From Rhodococcoides fascians A44A (GTDB lineage Bacteria > Actinomycetota > Actinomycetes > Mycobacteriales > Mycobacteriaceae), in contig NZ_JMEX01000008.1 of the NCBI RefSeq assembly GCF_000760735.1, positions 133,319 through 197,318 on the forward strand: a stretch of 64,000 nt of DNA, in the 5' to 3' direction. Position 1 is the stretch's first letter; each line of letters begins with the position of its first letter. Under the pieces are notes generated by a model. The model was not told the origin of the DNA and did not search any database. It was given only the letters and a program-made list of their open reading frames with translations. Positions 1 to 8,197 of this stretch are shown here, piece by piece. The position numbers were made by a program, and so were the translations under genes.

Positions 1-721
1 TCAGGTCACCGCGGTCGGCGGAGACGATGCCTCTAGAGTCCAGCACCACGACATCCGAGATACCCGCTGCGAGAAAGATGTTGGCACATGCGACTCCAGC
101 GGCGCCCGCTCCGGAGATCACGATCTTCAGTTCGGAGGTACGTCGGCCCTGGAACTTCGCGGCGCCGTTGAGTGCTGCGAGCGCCACGATGGCGGTGCCG
201 TGCTGGTCGTCGTGCATCACCGGGCAGTCGAGAGCCTCGACGACCCGCTTCTCGATCTCGAAGCAGCGGGGCGCAGAAATGTCCTCCAGATTGACCGCAC
301 CGAAACTGTGGCGGAGCCGGACGATGGTGTCGACGATCTCGTCGACATCGTTCGTGTCGAGAACGATCGGGATGGAGTTGAGGCCGGCGAACCTTTTGAA
401 CAGCGCCGCCTTGCCTTCCATGACGGGAAGCGACGCGCGTGGTCCGATGTCGCCGAGTCCGAGAACAGCCGATCCGTCGGTGATGACGGCGACGAGACGG
501 TCGGTCCACGTGTACTGCTTCGCCAGCGAGGCGTCGGACGCGATCGCGCGGCTGACCTGCGCGACGCCGGGCGTGTAAGCGATGGACAAGTCCCGCTGCG
601 TGTCCAACGGCGCAGTCAGTTCGACCGAGAGTTTTCCGCCGACGTGGCCGAGAAAGATGTCCTCGTCGGTGATGGCGGTCGGGTCGATGGCGTTGTCGAT
701 GGATTCGGTCACAGCAGTCAC
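1..721 (-). CDS. NAD(P)-dependent malic enzyme, N-terminal part (3' end outside window)
   Basis: Oxidative decarboxylation of malate to pyruvate in the cytosol. About 240 codons are visible on the minus strand; the gene continues beyond base 1. The malic-enzyme N-terminal domain shows YTPGVA near residue 49, a DIGPRASLPVMEGKAALFK block and LEDISAPRCFEIE, followed by MHDDQHGTAI with metal-binding acidic residues, and the start of the NAD domain at GAGAAGVA. I chose GTG at 721 because GGGG lies about 8 nt upstream; GTG at 712 is an in-frame alternative. It is a single-domain-type start with no fused phosphotransacetylase visible, but the C-terminus cannot be judged. Cofactor preference is not determinable. 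Confidence 0.9.
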   Translation of the reverse strand, partial: MTAVTESIDNAIDPTAITDEDIFLGHVGGKLSVELTAPLDTQRDLSIAYTPGVAQVSRAIASDASLAKQYTWTDRLVAVITDGSAVLGLGDIGPRASLPVMEGKAALFKRFAGLNSIPIVLDTNDVDEIVDTIVRLRHSFGAVNLEDISAPRCFEIEKRVVEALDCPVMHDDQHGTAIVALAALNGAAKFQGRRTSELKIVISGAGAAGVACANIFLAAGISDVVVLDSRGIVSADRGDL

Positions 722-921
722 GTTAGTTGCCCCAGTCACGTAAAGACGCGTAAAAGCGTCGGGAAATCACGAAGATGGCGTGAGGCGGGTGACGCCGTCG
801 CAGACAAGAGCCGGGCGCTGTGGCACCGCAGGCTGCACTGGTCGGTCAGTCTGCCACCGGGACCGCGTGATGCGCAAACATCCCGGCCGTCGACTGCGGT
901 CCAGGACGGACTGAGCCCGCG
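722..921. other. Intergenic region upstream of malic enzyme
   Basis: Together with the repeat that follows, this is the only gap above 300 nt. It should hold the malic enzyme promoter (minus strand), but no clear -10/-35 pair stands out. A small hairpin, GACGC-N6-GCGTC, lies at 745-760. Nothing else convincing was seen; overlapping ORFs here have no coding character. Confidence 0.4.
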
Positions 922-1057
922 GCGTCAGCCCCACCCGCGAGCGGAGCCTGCGGAGTGAGCCTGCGTCAGCCCCACCCGCGAGCGGAGCCTGCGGAGTGAG
1001 CCCGCGTCAGCCCCACCCGCGAGCGGAGCCTGCGGAGTGAGCCCGCGTCAGCCCCAC
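922..1057. repeat. 41-bp tandem repeat, 3 full copies plus partial, running into a gene 3' end
   Basis: Three copies with an exact 41-nt period begin at 922, 963 and 1004; a partial fourth begins at 1045 and merges into the last codons and stop of the minus-strand gene ending at 1048. Each unit has a copy of that gene's terminal bases (GTGGGGCTGA in gene sense) and the core ACTCCGCAGGCTCCGCTC. The same core occurs at 16998, 24323 and 32715. Confidence 0.9.
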
Positions 1058-1308
1058 CACTGTGTCCACAGCAGGATGCCGGCGACGGCGAGGACAAGTA
1101 GTGATGCGATGACGGAGACGGCGCGGCGTCGGTGATCCGCGAAGTGCTGGATCACGACGGCGCCGATGGCTGCGGCGATGTGCGCGGCGACGGATACTGT
1201 TCCCGGGCCGGGGAATCCCCGTTGGCTGCCGAGATACTGTGCGCCGGCGACGACGACGGCCAGTACGACGAGGCCCGCGGTGACGGCCCCACTCAAACCT
1301 CGTAGCAA
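1048..1308 (-). CDS. Small three-helix membrane protein, unknown function
   Basis: An 86-residue protein, mostly hydrophobic, with likely membrane segments near residues 7-25, 38-54 and 62-83 separated by short charged loops (FADHRRR). The start is TTG at 1308 because a perfect AGGAGG sits 8 nt upstream, inside the end of marC; only 4 nt separate it from the marC stop. It is therefore the third gene of a PHP-marC operon. The C-terminus (WTQWWG) lies in the partial fourth copy of the 41-bp repeat, so the repeat has grown out of this gene's 3' end. No family was recognised. Confidence 0.7.
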   Translation of the reverse strand: MLRGLSGAVTAGLVVLAVVVAGAQYLGSQRGFPGPGTVSVAAHIAAAIGAVVIQHFADHRRRAVSVIASLLVLAVAGILLWTQWWG

Positions 1309-1312
1309 ACCG

Positions 1313-1927
1313 TCAGCCTCCTGTGATGAATCCGCGGACGGAGTCCGCGATGAGCTGGACCGCGATTGCGGCCAGCAGTAGACCTGCGATGCGGGCGAGC
1401 AGTGTGATGCCGCCTTCGCCGAGGATGCGGATGAGGACGGTCGAGAATCGGAGGACGAGGAAGAACACGAGGTGGATGGTCACGATTGCGAGTGCGACCG
1501 CGAGGAGGGATCCGACGTGTCCTTCGGCTTGGCTGACGTTGACGATCACGGCGGCGATTGCTCCCGGCCCGGCCATCAGTGGGGTTCCCAGAGGGACGAG
1601 TGCCACGTTGACGTCTTCGGCTTCGGCGCCGCCGCCGGCTCCGCGTCCGGTGAGCAGGGACAGCGCGATGATGAGCAGGAGCAGTCCTCCTGCGCCTTGC
1701 AGTGCGGGGATACCGATGTGCAGGTAGTTCAGGATGGCCTGGCCACCGATCGCGAACACGGTGATGACGGTGAGCGATACCGCCGGTGCCTGCCATGCGG
1801 CGCGGTTGCGTGCTTCCTTGCTCTTGCGTCCGACGAGGGAGAGGAACACCGGGATGGCACCGGGCGGGTCCATGATCACGAACAGGGTGATCAGGACGGT
1901 GAGGTAGAGGGTCGTGTCGAAGCTCAC
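1313..1927 (-). CDS. MarC family integral membrane protein
   Basis: A 204-residue inner-membrane protein of the MarC/UPF0056 family, whose transport function is not firmly known. About six hydrophobic segments are visible; family hallmarks include FVIMDPPGAIPVFLSL near residue 16 and PLGTPLMAGPGAI around residue 111. The GTG start at 1927 overlaps the stop of the upstream PHP gene (GTGA), implying translational coupling. Family name is secure, substrate unknown. Confidence 0.9.
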   Translation of the reverse strand: MSFDTTLYLTVLITLFVIMDPPGAIPVFLSLVGRKSKEARNRAAWQAPAVSLTVITVFAIGGQAILNYLHIGIPALQGAGGLLLLIIALSLLTGRGAGGGAEAEDVNVALVPLGTPLMAGPGAIAAVIVNVSQAEGHVGSLLAVALAIVTIHLVFFLVLRFSTVLIRILGEGGITLLARIAGLLLAAIAVQLIADSVRGFITGG

Positions 1928-2775
1928 GACGGGACCGTCGACCCTGTCGCCGCGCGGAGGATGCGCTCGTACTGGTCCGGCGCGGTGGTGTGTTCTCCGA
2001 GCTTCAGGGGTTTGTTCGCTCCGTGGTAGTCCGACGATCCGGTCGCGATGATGCCGAGTTCGTCGGCGAGTTCGTGCATGAAGTGGGTGTCCGGCTCGTC
2101 GTGGTCGGCGTGGAAGACTTCGACGCCGCCGAGACCGTGCGGGACGAGTTCTCGGATGTGGTTCGGGTCGAGAATCCGTCCGCGTTTGCGTGCACGGGCG
2201 TGCGCGACGACGCTGACGCCCCCTGCCGCCGCGATCATCTCCACGGCCCGCTGGATCGGTGTGTCCACTTTGTCGACGTAGTACGGGCTGGTCGTCGACA
2301 GGTAGCCGTCGAACGCGTGCTGAACGCTGTCGACGGCGCCGAGGTCGACGAGGGCTCGGGCGAGGTGAGGCCTGCCTGCCGATTCGCCGGTGGCCGCGAT
2401 GATGTCGTCGGGGACGATGCCTGGGATGTCAGCGGCTAGACGCTCGGCCATCAGCCGGATTCTGGCCGCTCGCTCCCCTCGAAGGCGGGCGAGTTCGTCG
2501 GCGAAGCTCGAGTCGTTCGGATCGAACAGGTAGGCCAGAAGATGCACCGGGACCGGCTTGCCGTCTTCCCCTCGGCCGACGCACGACATCTCCATACCGC
2601 GCACGACGGTCAGTCCGGTCGGGGCTGCATCGAGGGCCTCGTCCCACCCCGATGTGGTGTCGTGATCGGTCAGCGCGACGACGTCGAGTCCGGCGGTACG
2701 AGCGGCGCGGACCAGCTCCGCGGGAGTGTCGGTGCCGTCGGAGACCGAGGAGTGGGTGTGGAGGTCGATGCGCAC
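1924..2775 (-). CDS. PHP-domain phosphoesterase (RNase AM / nucleotide phosphatase type)
   Basis: A 283-residue protein of the PHP metal-dependent phosphoesterase family. The N-terminus has the metal motif RIDLHTHSSVSDG, then ALTDHDT, and later VVAHARA and GSSDYHG, giving the expected His/Asp ligands. Family members hydrolyse 3',5'-bisphosphonucleotides or act as 5'-3' RNase (YciV type), so a role in nucleotide or RNA turnover is likely; exact substrate is inferred. It is the first gene of the PHP-marC-membrane operon, with ATG at 2775 and a 4-nt overlap with marC. Confidence 0.85.
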   Translation of the reverse strand: MRIDLHTHSSVSDGTDTPAELVRAARTAGLDVVALTDHDTTSGWDEALDAAPTGLTVVRGMEMSCVGRGEDGKPVPVHLLAYLFDPNDSSFADELARLRGERAARIRLMAERLAADIPGIVPDDIIAATGESAGRPHLARALVDLGAVDSVQHAFDGYLSTTSPYYVDKVDTPIQRAVEMIAAAGGVSVVAHARARKRGRILDPNHIRELVPHGLGGVEVFHADHDEPDTHFMHELADELGIIATGSSDYHGANKPLKLGEHTTAPDQYERILRAATGSTVPS

Positions 2776-2832
2776 GACAGCCAGTGTCTCAGGCGCACCG
2801 GGCGTTGGTATCGCAGGCGTACGATTCGCGCC

Positions 2833-3930
2833 ATGCCGTCTCTACCTCCGAGGCCGTCGCTTCCGTCGCTCCACTCCCTGCGGCCGTCCAATCGTGGACA
2901 GGCAGCCGGACCGAAGGTTCCCGTACCCACCGCTCGCGCGATCGTCGATTGCGCGGTCTACGTCGACGGGCACCGGCTGCCGGGCAAGTACACGCATTCG
3001 GCGGCGATAGCCGAGGTCCGCAAGCGAGGGGAAGGCTTCGTCTGGCTCGGTCTGCATGCCCCGGACGAGGGTCAGATGGACGGTGTCGCGCAGTGCTACG
3101 GCCTCCACGAACTGATGGTCGAGGACGCCGTCCACGCGCATCAGCGTCCCAAGTTGGAGCGCTACGACGACGTGTTGTTCCTCGTTCTGCGCACCATCAG
3201 CTACGTCGAACACGAATCGGTGACCACGGCCAACGAAATCGTCGAGAGCGGCGAGATCATGGTGTTCCTCGGACGGGACTTCGTCATCACCGTGCGCCAC
3301 GGCGAGCATTCGGGGTTGTCCGGTGTGCGGCGAACGCTCGAGAACAATCCCGAGCAGCTGGCTCTGGGGCCGTCGGCCGTTCTGCACGCCGTCGCCGACC
3401 ACGTCGTCGACGAATATCTCGAGGTCACCGGCTCGATCGAGCGAGATGTCGACGTCATGGAGGAAGAGGTCTTCTCGCCTCACCATCACGTACCGATCGA
3501 GAACATCTATCTGCTCAAGCGTGAGGTCGTCGAACTTCGACGATCCGTCACGCCGTTGTCGACGCCGTTGAATCAGCTGGCTCAGAGCTCGGAGAACCCT
3601 GTCCCCAAAGCGGTTCGACGCTACCTGCGCGACGTGCAGGACCATCACACTCTGGTCGCGGAACGGGTAGCGGAGTTCGACGAGGTTCTGAGCTCGCTCG
3701 TCGACGCCGCGCTGGCGCGGGTGACGATGCAGCAGAACATGGACATGCGCAAGATCTCGGCGTGGGTGGCCATCGCAGCCCTGCCGACGATGGTGGCCGG
3801 CATCTACGGGATGAACTTCGACAACATTCCCGAACTGCATTGGAAGTACGGGTATTACATCGTCGTCGCCGTGGTGGCCGTGGCCTGCGTGGGATTGTTC
3901 GCGACGTTCCGCAAGAACGACTGGCTCTAG
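2833..3930 (+). CDS. corA: CorA-family magnesium/cobalt channel
   Basis: A 365-residue CorA protein that conducts Mg2+ across the inner membrane. A long soluble N-terminal domain is followed by a helical stalk and two C-terminal membrane helices with the signature GMN at residues 326-328 after AGIY; the C-terminus is basic and aromatic (RKNDWL). I chose ATG at 2833, not the longer frame from 2542, because the extension overlaps the divergent PHP gene and is Arg/Gly-rich without family similarity. The last 4 nt (CTAG) are shared with the stop of the convergent SUFU-domain gene. In M. tuberculosis corA also neighbours sugABC. Confidence 0.93.
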   Translation: MPSLPPRPSLPSLHSLRPSNRGQAAGPKVPVPTARAIVDCAVYVDGHRLPGKYTHSAAIAEVRKRGEGFVWLGLHAPDEGQMDGVAQCYGLHELMVEDAVHAHQRPKLERYDDVLFLVLRTISYVEHESVTTANEIVESGEIMVFLGRDFVITVRHGEHSGLSGVRRTLENNPEQLALGPSAVLHAVADHVVDEYLEVTGSIERDVDVMEEEVFSPHHHVPIENIYLLKREVVELRRSVTPLSTPLNQLAQSSENPVPKAVRRYLRDVQDHHTLVAERVAEFDEVLSSLVDAALARVTMQQNMDMRKISAWVAIAALPTMVAGIYGMNFDNIPELHWKYGYYIVVAVVAVACVGLFATFRKNDWL

Positions 3931-4523
3931 AGCGTCACGGCGGACCGGCTCGGGTCACGGACGTCGATTCCCGCTTCCGTCCACGCGTCGCGCAGGGCCT
4001 CGGCGCCGCGCAGCCGAACCCACGCCGCCTCGGTGCCCGTGATCGGCACGACATCGAGAAACTGGACCGGGTCGGCAGGCTCGGGCAGCTCGAGATCCTC
4101 GATGTCGCTGCGCCCGAGCAGCACCGCCGTGAACGGCGCACCCGCCCACAATGGTTCACCGAGATCCAGCAGAAGATCCTCGCGGAGCACGACACCCTCG
4201 ACGGACGGCGTCGCGGCAAGCTTGGCCAGGTTCCGCAGGAAATCCTTGTCGATCCCGTCGAACACTCTGGTGACGAGAATCAGCTCGGCGCGAGGACCGC
4301 GGGTGGCGTCGGCGATCATCTCGCTCGGATCCGACATCGGATACCTCGAACAACCGAGCGTCACGAACCGGGCGAACTCGTCGCGTCGCGGGAAGAACGT
4401 CAACACGTCCAACGATTCGAGACCGAGGAACGTCACCGAGAACGGCGTCGGCTTCTCGTCTCCGATCGCGGCAAGCAGATGACTGCGTACCCGAGCTATG
4501 ACACTGTCGCTCACGAAGTCCAT
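3927..4523 (-). CDS. Suppressor-of-fused (SUFU)-like domain protein
   Basis: A 198-residue cytosolic protein with no signal or membrane segment. Layout resembles the bacterial SUFU family: an amphipathic N-terminus, a FSVTFLGLESLDVLTFFPRR strand region, RAELILVTR, and the C-terminal stretch FLDVVPITGTEAAWVRLRG. Bacterial SUFU proteins often occur in toxin-immunity or signalling settings, but nothing here points to a toxin partner. It converges on corA with overlapping stops and diverges from the phosphoesterase at 4557. Function unknown. Confidence 0.6.
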   Translation of the reverse strand: MDFVSDSVIARVRSHLLAAIGDEKPTPFSVTFLGLESLDVLTFFPRRDEFARFVTLGCSRYPMSDPSEMIADATRGPRAELILVTRVFDGIDKDFLRNLAKLAATPSVEGVVLREDLLLDLGEPLWAGAPFTAVLLGRSDIEDLELPEPADPVQFLDVVPITGTEAAWVRLRGAEALRDAWTEAGIDVRDPSRSAVTL

Positions 4524-4556
4524 CCAACACCACCGCTGCCCGGTAGCGTCGTCCGC

Positions 4557-5273
4557 GTGGTCTCTGTCCTTGCCGTCTCCGACGAAACGATCGAAAGCCT
4601 GTGGAGTTCTCAGGTGCGTTCACTGGACGTCGACCTCGTTCTCGGCGCGGGAGACCTCCCCTTCGACTACCTCGAGTATCTGACCGACGCCCTGAACGCG
4701 CCGTGCGTGTTCGTGCCGGGAAACCACGACGCCGACCTGACGGGCTACTCGGCCGGACGCGCCGGATGGATGCGGGCGGGACTGCCGAGCACCTGGCCGG
4801 GCCCCGTCGGCGCCGTCAACGCGGATCGTCGGATCGTGACCGCAGCGGGCCTTCGCATCGCCGGTCTCGGCGGGTCCATCCGCTACAACGGCGGACCCAA
4901 CCAGTGGACCCAGCGCCAACAGAGGCGTCGGGCACGGACGTTGACACGGACCAAGACGTGGGCAGAGAAGGTCCGGGGCGACGACCGCGGCGTCGATGTA
5001 CTGCTGACGCACAGTCCACCGTTCGGCGTCGGAGACGACACCGATCCCGCTCACATCGGATTCGAGTGCCTGCACGACACGGTGCAGTCTCTTCGACCGC
5101 AGGTTCTGCTGCACGGGCACATTCATCCGCACGGGCAGTCACCTCCGGATCTTCGACTGCACGACACAGCCGTCGTGAACACCGTCGGCTACACCTTGCT
5201 GGACATAGAACCCGGTGGAGGGGCTCGGGAGATCACAGCACCGACCATCGTGAGGCGACGCCATGGCACGTGA
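4557..5273 (+). CDS. Calcineurin-like metallophosphoesterase
   Basis: A 238-residue enzyme of the calcineurin-like phosphoesterase fold. Visible metal motifs are GAGD near residue 31, GNHD, LLTHSPP and HGHIHP. The first motif, normally D-x-H, reads SDE followed by Thr, so one metal ligand is missing or replaced. GTG at 4557 was chosen because the protein then starts directly with the first beta strand (VSVLAVSD); upstream in-frame codons overlap the divergent SUFU gene. It overlaps the next gene by 11 nt, suggesting one transcript. Substrate unknown. Confidence 0.75.
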   Translation: MVSVLAVSDETIESLWSSQVRSLDVDLVLGAGDLPFDYLEYLTDALNAPCVFVPGNHDADLTGYSAGRAGWMRAGLPSTWPGPVGAVNADRRIVTAAGLRIAGLGGSIRYNGGPNQWTQRQQRRRARTLTRTKTWAEKVRGDDRGVDVLLTHSPPFGVGDDTDPAHIGFECLHDTVQSLRPQVLLHGHIHPHGQSPPDLRLHDTAVVNTVGYTLLDIEPGGGAREITAPTIVRRRHGT

Positions 5274-6120
5274 CACCGGATTCCCCGCGGCCGACGCCGA
5301 GAACGACTTCACCCGTCAGCGTCGGCGTGCCGATGTGGCGCGTCTCGTCGGCTGGTTGCGTCGCCAACCCGACGACATCAACACGATCCTGCCGTTCGAC
5401 GAGGTGGTCGCCGCGCTCGGCAAGGTCGGTGAACGCCAACTGGGTGTTCAGGTCATTCGTGTCGATTCGATCGTCGGCAGTGTCGACCGCACCCGGGACT
5501 TCGACCGGTTCTTCAGGCCGACGTCGGCTCGGATCAGGGAGCGGTGGCAGCGTCTTGCTGCGGCGCAGCGGCGAGGCGAGGCGATGCCGCCGATTCAGGT
5601 CTACCGCATCGGTTCCATGCATTTCGTGCTCGACGGCCATCACCGGGTGTCGATCGCGTTCGCGATGCACCGCACCACGATCGACGCGCTCGTCACGGAA
5701 ATCGTCACCCGCATCTCCCCCGAAGGAATCACTCGGCGCGGTGACCTGCTGATCAAGGATCACCGACGGATTTTCCTGTCCCGGGTCCCCCTCGTCGGGA
5801 AGGCTCGTGAGGCCGTCACCGTGACCGACCCGTTCGATTACGCCGAGCTGAGCGAGTCGGTCGAAGCGTGGGGTTTCAGGTTGATGCAGGAGTTGGGCGA
5901 ATTCGTGGACCGGGCGACCGTCGCGCGCCGATGGTTCGGTGAGGAGTTCCTGCCCGTCGTCAGGATGGTCCGGGCCGCCGACATTCTCGAGGGCCGGACC
6001 GACGCCGAGGCGTACATGTGGATGAGCCGAGAGCGGTACCGATTGGTCCGCGAACACATCTGGAACGACGAGATCGTGTCCGAGCTTCGCCAGCGCGCTC
6101 GCAGCTCGCGCACTCCGTAG
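5263..6120 (+). CDS. ParB/Srx-fold (ParB-like nuclease domain) protein
   Basis: A 285-residue soluble protein. The central part has the ParB N-terminal-like fold with PPIQVYRIGSMHFVLDGHHRVSIA around residues 108-130, whose DGHHR matches the nucleotide-binding (D/E)GHHR box of ParB/sulfiredoxin proteins. There is no ParB HTH and no parS-like site, so true chromosome segregation is unlikely. The C-terminal half is helical and unassigned. It overlaps the phosphoesterase by 11 nt and is probably co-transcribed with it. Role unknown; possibly a nucleotide-dependent regulator. Confidence 0.65.
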   Translation: MARDTGFPAADAENDFTRQRRRADVARLVGWLRRQPDDINTILPFDEVVAALGKVGERQLGVQVIRVDSIVGSVDRTRDFDRFFRPTSARIRERWQRLAAAQRRGEAMPPIQVYRIGSMHFVLDGHHRVSIAFAMHRTTIDALVTEIVTRISPEGITRRGDLLIKDHRRIFLSRVPLVGKAREAVTVTDPFDYAELSESVEAWGFRLMQELGEFVDRATVARRWFGEEFLPVVRMVRAADILEGRTDAEAYMWMSRERYRLVREHIWNDEIVSELRQRARSSRTP

Positions 6121-6230
6121 AACACCGCTCGTCTTTCCCGGCGGGCACAAACCTGATAGTTACTTAGATGCACACATCAAACTTTTGGTCTTCCCTTTAG
6201 CTCTTGTGAAAAAGTAACGAGGTTTTCGTC
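6121..6230 (+). promoter_or_regulatory. AT-rich promoter region of the MFS exporter
   Basis: An AT-rich island in GC-rich surroundings. A 7-bp inverted repeat, GTTACTT at 6159-6165 and AAGTAAC at 6212-6218, flanks it. A weak ribosome site (GAGG) lies about 8 nt before ATG 6231. A regulator site is possible; no regulator gene is adjacent. Confidence 0.35.
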
Positions 6231-7733
6231 ATGCCCACCCAGGCTCGCACCGACGAGATCCACCCTGGACGCCTGCTGCTTCCCGGCCTCTGTTTCGTCG
6301 TCATGACACTTGCTGTCCTTCAGACGATGGTGGTCCCCATCATCGGCACGATCGGTACACAGCTCGGCGTCAGCACGACAGCGGCCGGTTGGGTCCTGAC
6401 GGCCAACCTACTGGCCGCCGTCGTCGCGACCCCCGTCATCGGTCGCCTCGCCGACCTGCACGGCAAGCGACCCGTCCTCATCGCCGTCCTGGTTCTCGTG
6501 TTGCTCGGATCGCTCCTGGCCGCCGTCACCGAATCCTTGCCACTTCTGCTCGCCGGACGCGTCCTCCAGGGTCTGTCCTACGCGCTGTTTCCCATCTCCC
6601 TCGCTCTGCTGCGCGACGAAATGCCCCCGCGCCGCCTTGTCGGATCGATGGCCATTCTGTCCGGCACTCTCGGCGCGGGCGGTGGGTTCGGTCTCGTGCT
6701 CACCGGAGTCCTGACGGCCGACGGCGCGGACTATCACCGTGTGTTCTGGCTCACCGTCGCTTTCGTCGCCGCGGCGATCGCACTCGTCTGGTTCGGTGTT
6801 CCCACGCGCGCACGCACCGGAACCGGCTCGGTCGACTGGTGGGGTGCGATCCTGCTCGCGGCCGCACTGGTACTTCTCTTCCTCGCACTGACACAGGGCC
6901 GGTCGTGGGGTTGGGGATCGATTCCGACGGTTCTCTGCGCTGTCGGCGGCATCGTCGTCCTCGCCTGCTGGTGGATATTCGAGAACCGCATTGCCGCCCC
7001 GCTCGTCGCGCCGCGCATGCTGACCCACGGCCCACTGCTCGCAACGAGCGTCGCGACGCTGTTCGTCGGCATCGGCATGTTCGTCAACTTCCTGGCGTGC
7101 TCGTACTTCGTGCAGACACCGCGCGAGGTCGCCGGATACGGTTTCGGCGCCGACGTGCTGTCCGCCAGCGTCGTCTACCTGCTCCCCGGTGCCGCGGTGG
7201 GCGTCGTCGCGGCGACGTTGAGCGGTGGGCTGATCCGACGGTTCGGCCCACGGCCGGTTCTGATCGGCGGCGGCGCGATCGGCATCGTCGGATTCATCCA
7301 GTTCGCGTTGTTCCACGACACGACGTGGCAGGTGATTCTCGCGTCGTCGATCGTCAACGTCTTCGTGTCGCTGGCCTTCGCCTCGATCCCGAACCTGCTG
7401 ATGGCCGAGGTCTCTCCGGCGGACACCGGCGTCGCGAACAGCGTCAACTCCATCGTTCGAACAGTCGGGACATCCATTGCGAGCGCGGTCCTGACGACGA
7501 TGCTCGCCACCTACACGATCGCGAGTACATCTGTTCCTCGCGAGATCGTCTACACCGCAGCGTTCCTGGTCGGTGCACTCGCGTGCGCCATTGCGACCCT
7601 GTCCGCCTTCGCGATCCGCGTACCCCGCGCGACTCGGAGCACACTCACAGCAGCCTCCACGGTCGGAGGCGATTCCGAGCAGGCAAAAGCACGCGCATCC
7701 GCTGGTGAGCGCATCCTGGCAGAAGACTGCTGA
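6231..7733 (+). CDS. MFS drug/solute exporter, DHA2-like (about 14 helices)
   Basis: A 500-residue major facilitator protein of the inner membrane. Its length and hydrophobic segments fit the 14-helix drug:H+ antiporter-2 class. Motif A is visible between helices 2 and 3 (GRLADLHGKRPV) and a helix-5 antiporter region follows (ILSGTLGAGGGFGLVLTG). The C-terminal tail is polar. It is monocistronic, with its own AT-rich upstream region, and no adjacent regulator. The substrate cannot be read from the sequence. Confidence 0.88.
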   Translation: MPTQARTDEIHPGRLLLPGLCFVVMTLAVLQTMVVPIIGTIGTQLGVSTTAAGWVLTANLLAAVVATPVIGRLADLHGKRPVLIAVLVLVLLGSLLAAVTESLPLLLAGRVLQGLSYALFPISLALLRDEMPPRRLVGSMAILSGTLGAGGGFGLVLTGVLTADGADYHRVFWLTVAFVAAAIALVWFGVPTRARTGTGSVDWWGAILLAAALVLLFLALTQGRSWGWGSIPTVLCAVGGIVVLACWWIFENRIAAPLVAPRMLTHGPLLATSVATLFVGIGMFVNFLACSYFVQTPREVAGYGFGADVLSASVVYLLPGAAVGVVAATLSGGLIRRFGPRPVLIGGGAIGIVGFIQFALFHDTTWQVILASSIVNVFVSLAFASIPNLLMAEVSPADTGVANSVNSIVRTVGTSIASAVLTTMLATYTIASTSVPREIVYTAAFLVGALACAIATLSAFAIRVPRATRSTLTAASTVGGDSEQAKARASAGERILAEDC

Positions 7734-7817
7734 CGTTCTGGGAGTAGCCGCTTCTCCCTTTCGGACCCTTCCGTGCGTACCTAGATTCGAGTTGTACGCA
7801 CACGAAAGGGAATCCGA

Positions 7818-8093
7818 ATGAACGCTCGAAAGATTTTGTCCCGCACCGCTGTCACCGGGGTACTGGTTGCCGTTCCGCTCGTCGCGGTGGTGGGTACCGC
7901 CTCGGCCGATCCGATCCGTGACGAGCAGGGACATCAGCAGGCTCAGCCTCAATGGGAGCTTCCGCAGTTCCAGTTGCCGAATCTGGCTCCGGCTCAACCG
8001 GTCCCCGCGCCTGCCCCCGCCCCGGCGCCGACCGACATTCCGAACTTCGCGCCCGGGTTCTTCCAGGGCTTGTCCACCGGCTCGTCCCTGTAG
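7818..8093 (+). CDS. Small secreted Pro/Ala-rich protein
   Basis: A 91-residue precursor. A Sec signal peptide covers about residues 1-31 (basic MNARK, hydrophobic core, cleavage near ASA-DP). The mature part is about 60 residues: a Gln-rich stretch, then PAPAPAPAP and a hydrophobic C-terminal end with FAPGFFQGL. Ribosome site AAAGGGAA is 5-10 nt before ATG 7818. It resembles short exported peptides common in Rhodococcus and Nocardia without known function. It converges on sugC, and a perfect 20-bp inverted repeat separates them. Confidence 0.75.
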   Translation: MNARKILSRTAVTGVLVAVPLVAVVGTASADPIRDEQGHQQAQPQWELPQFQLPNLAPAQPVPAPAPAPAPTDIPNFAPGFFQGLSTGSSL

Positions 8094-8100
8094 CTCGCTT

Positions 8101-8187
8101 CCCCTGTGTGAGTGGAAATGTGTCTTCGGGTCGCTTCGCCGACTCCGCTCCGGTGGCCCAGGGCCTACATTTCCACTCACACAGGGG
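8101..8187. terminator. Perfect 20-bp inverted repeat between convergent genes
   Basis: Left arm 8101-8120 (CCCCTGTGTGAGTGGAAATG) is the exact reverse complement of 8168-8187, with a 47-nt spacer. It lies between the ends of the small secreted gene (+) and sugC (-), so a two-way terminator or mRNA 3' structure is the simplest reading. There is no U-tract, and the arms are longer than usual. Confidence 0.7.
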
Positions 8188-8197
8188 GTAGAGCCCT

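Noticed and set aside
2542-2832. 97-codon N-terminal extension of CorA
   Set aside because: Overlaps the divergent PHP gene and is not family-like.
5263-6120. Chromosome partitioning ParB with parS sites
   Set aside because: No HTH domain, no ParA neighbour and no parS-like 16-bp dyad seen.
6408-8180. 590-codon antisense ORF across the MFS gene
   Set aside because: Low-complexity Arg/Gln/Asp-rich translation; shadow of high-GC coding on the other strand.
8101-8187. MITE or insertion-sequence remnant
   Set aside because: No transposase fragment and no target-site duplication at the edges.
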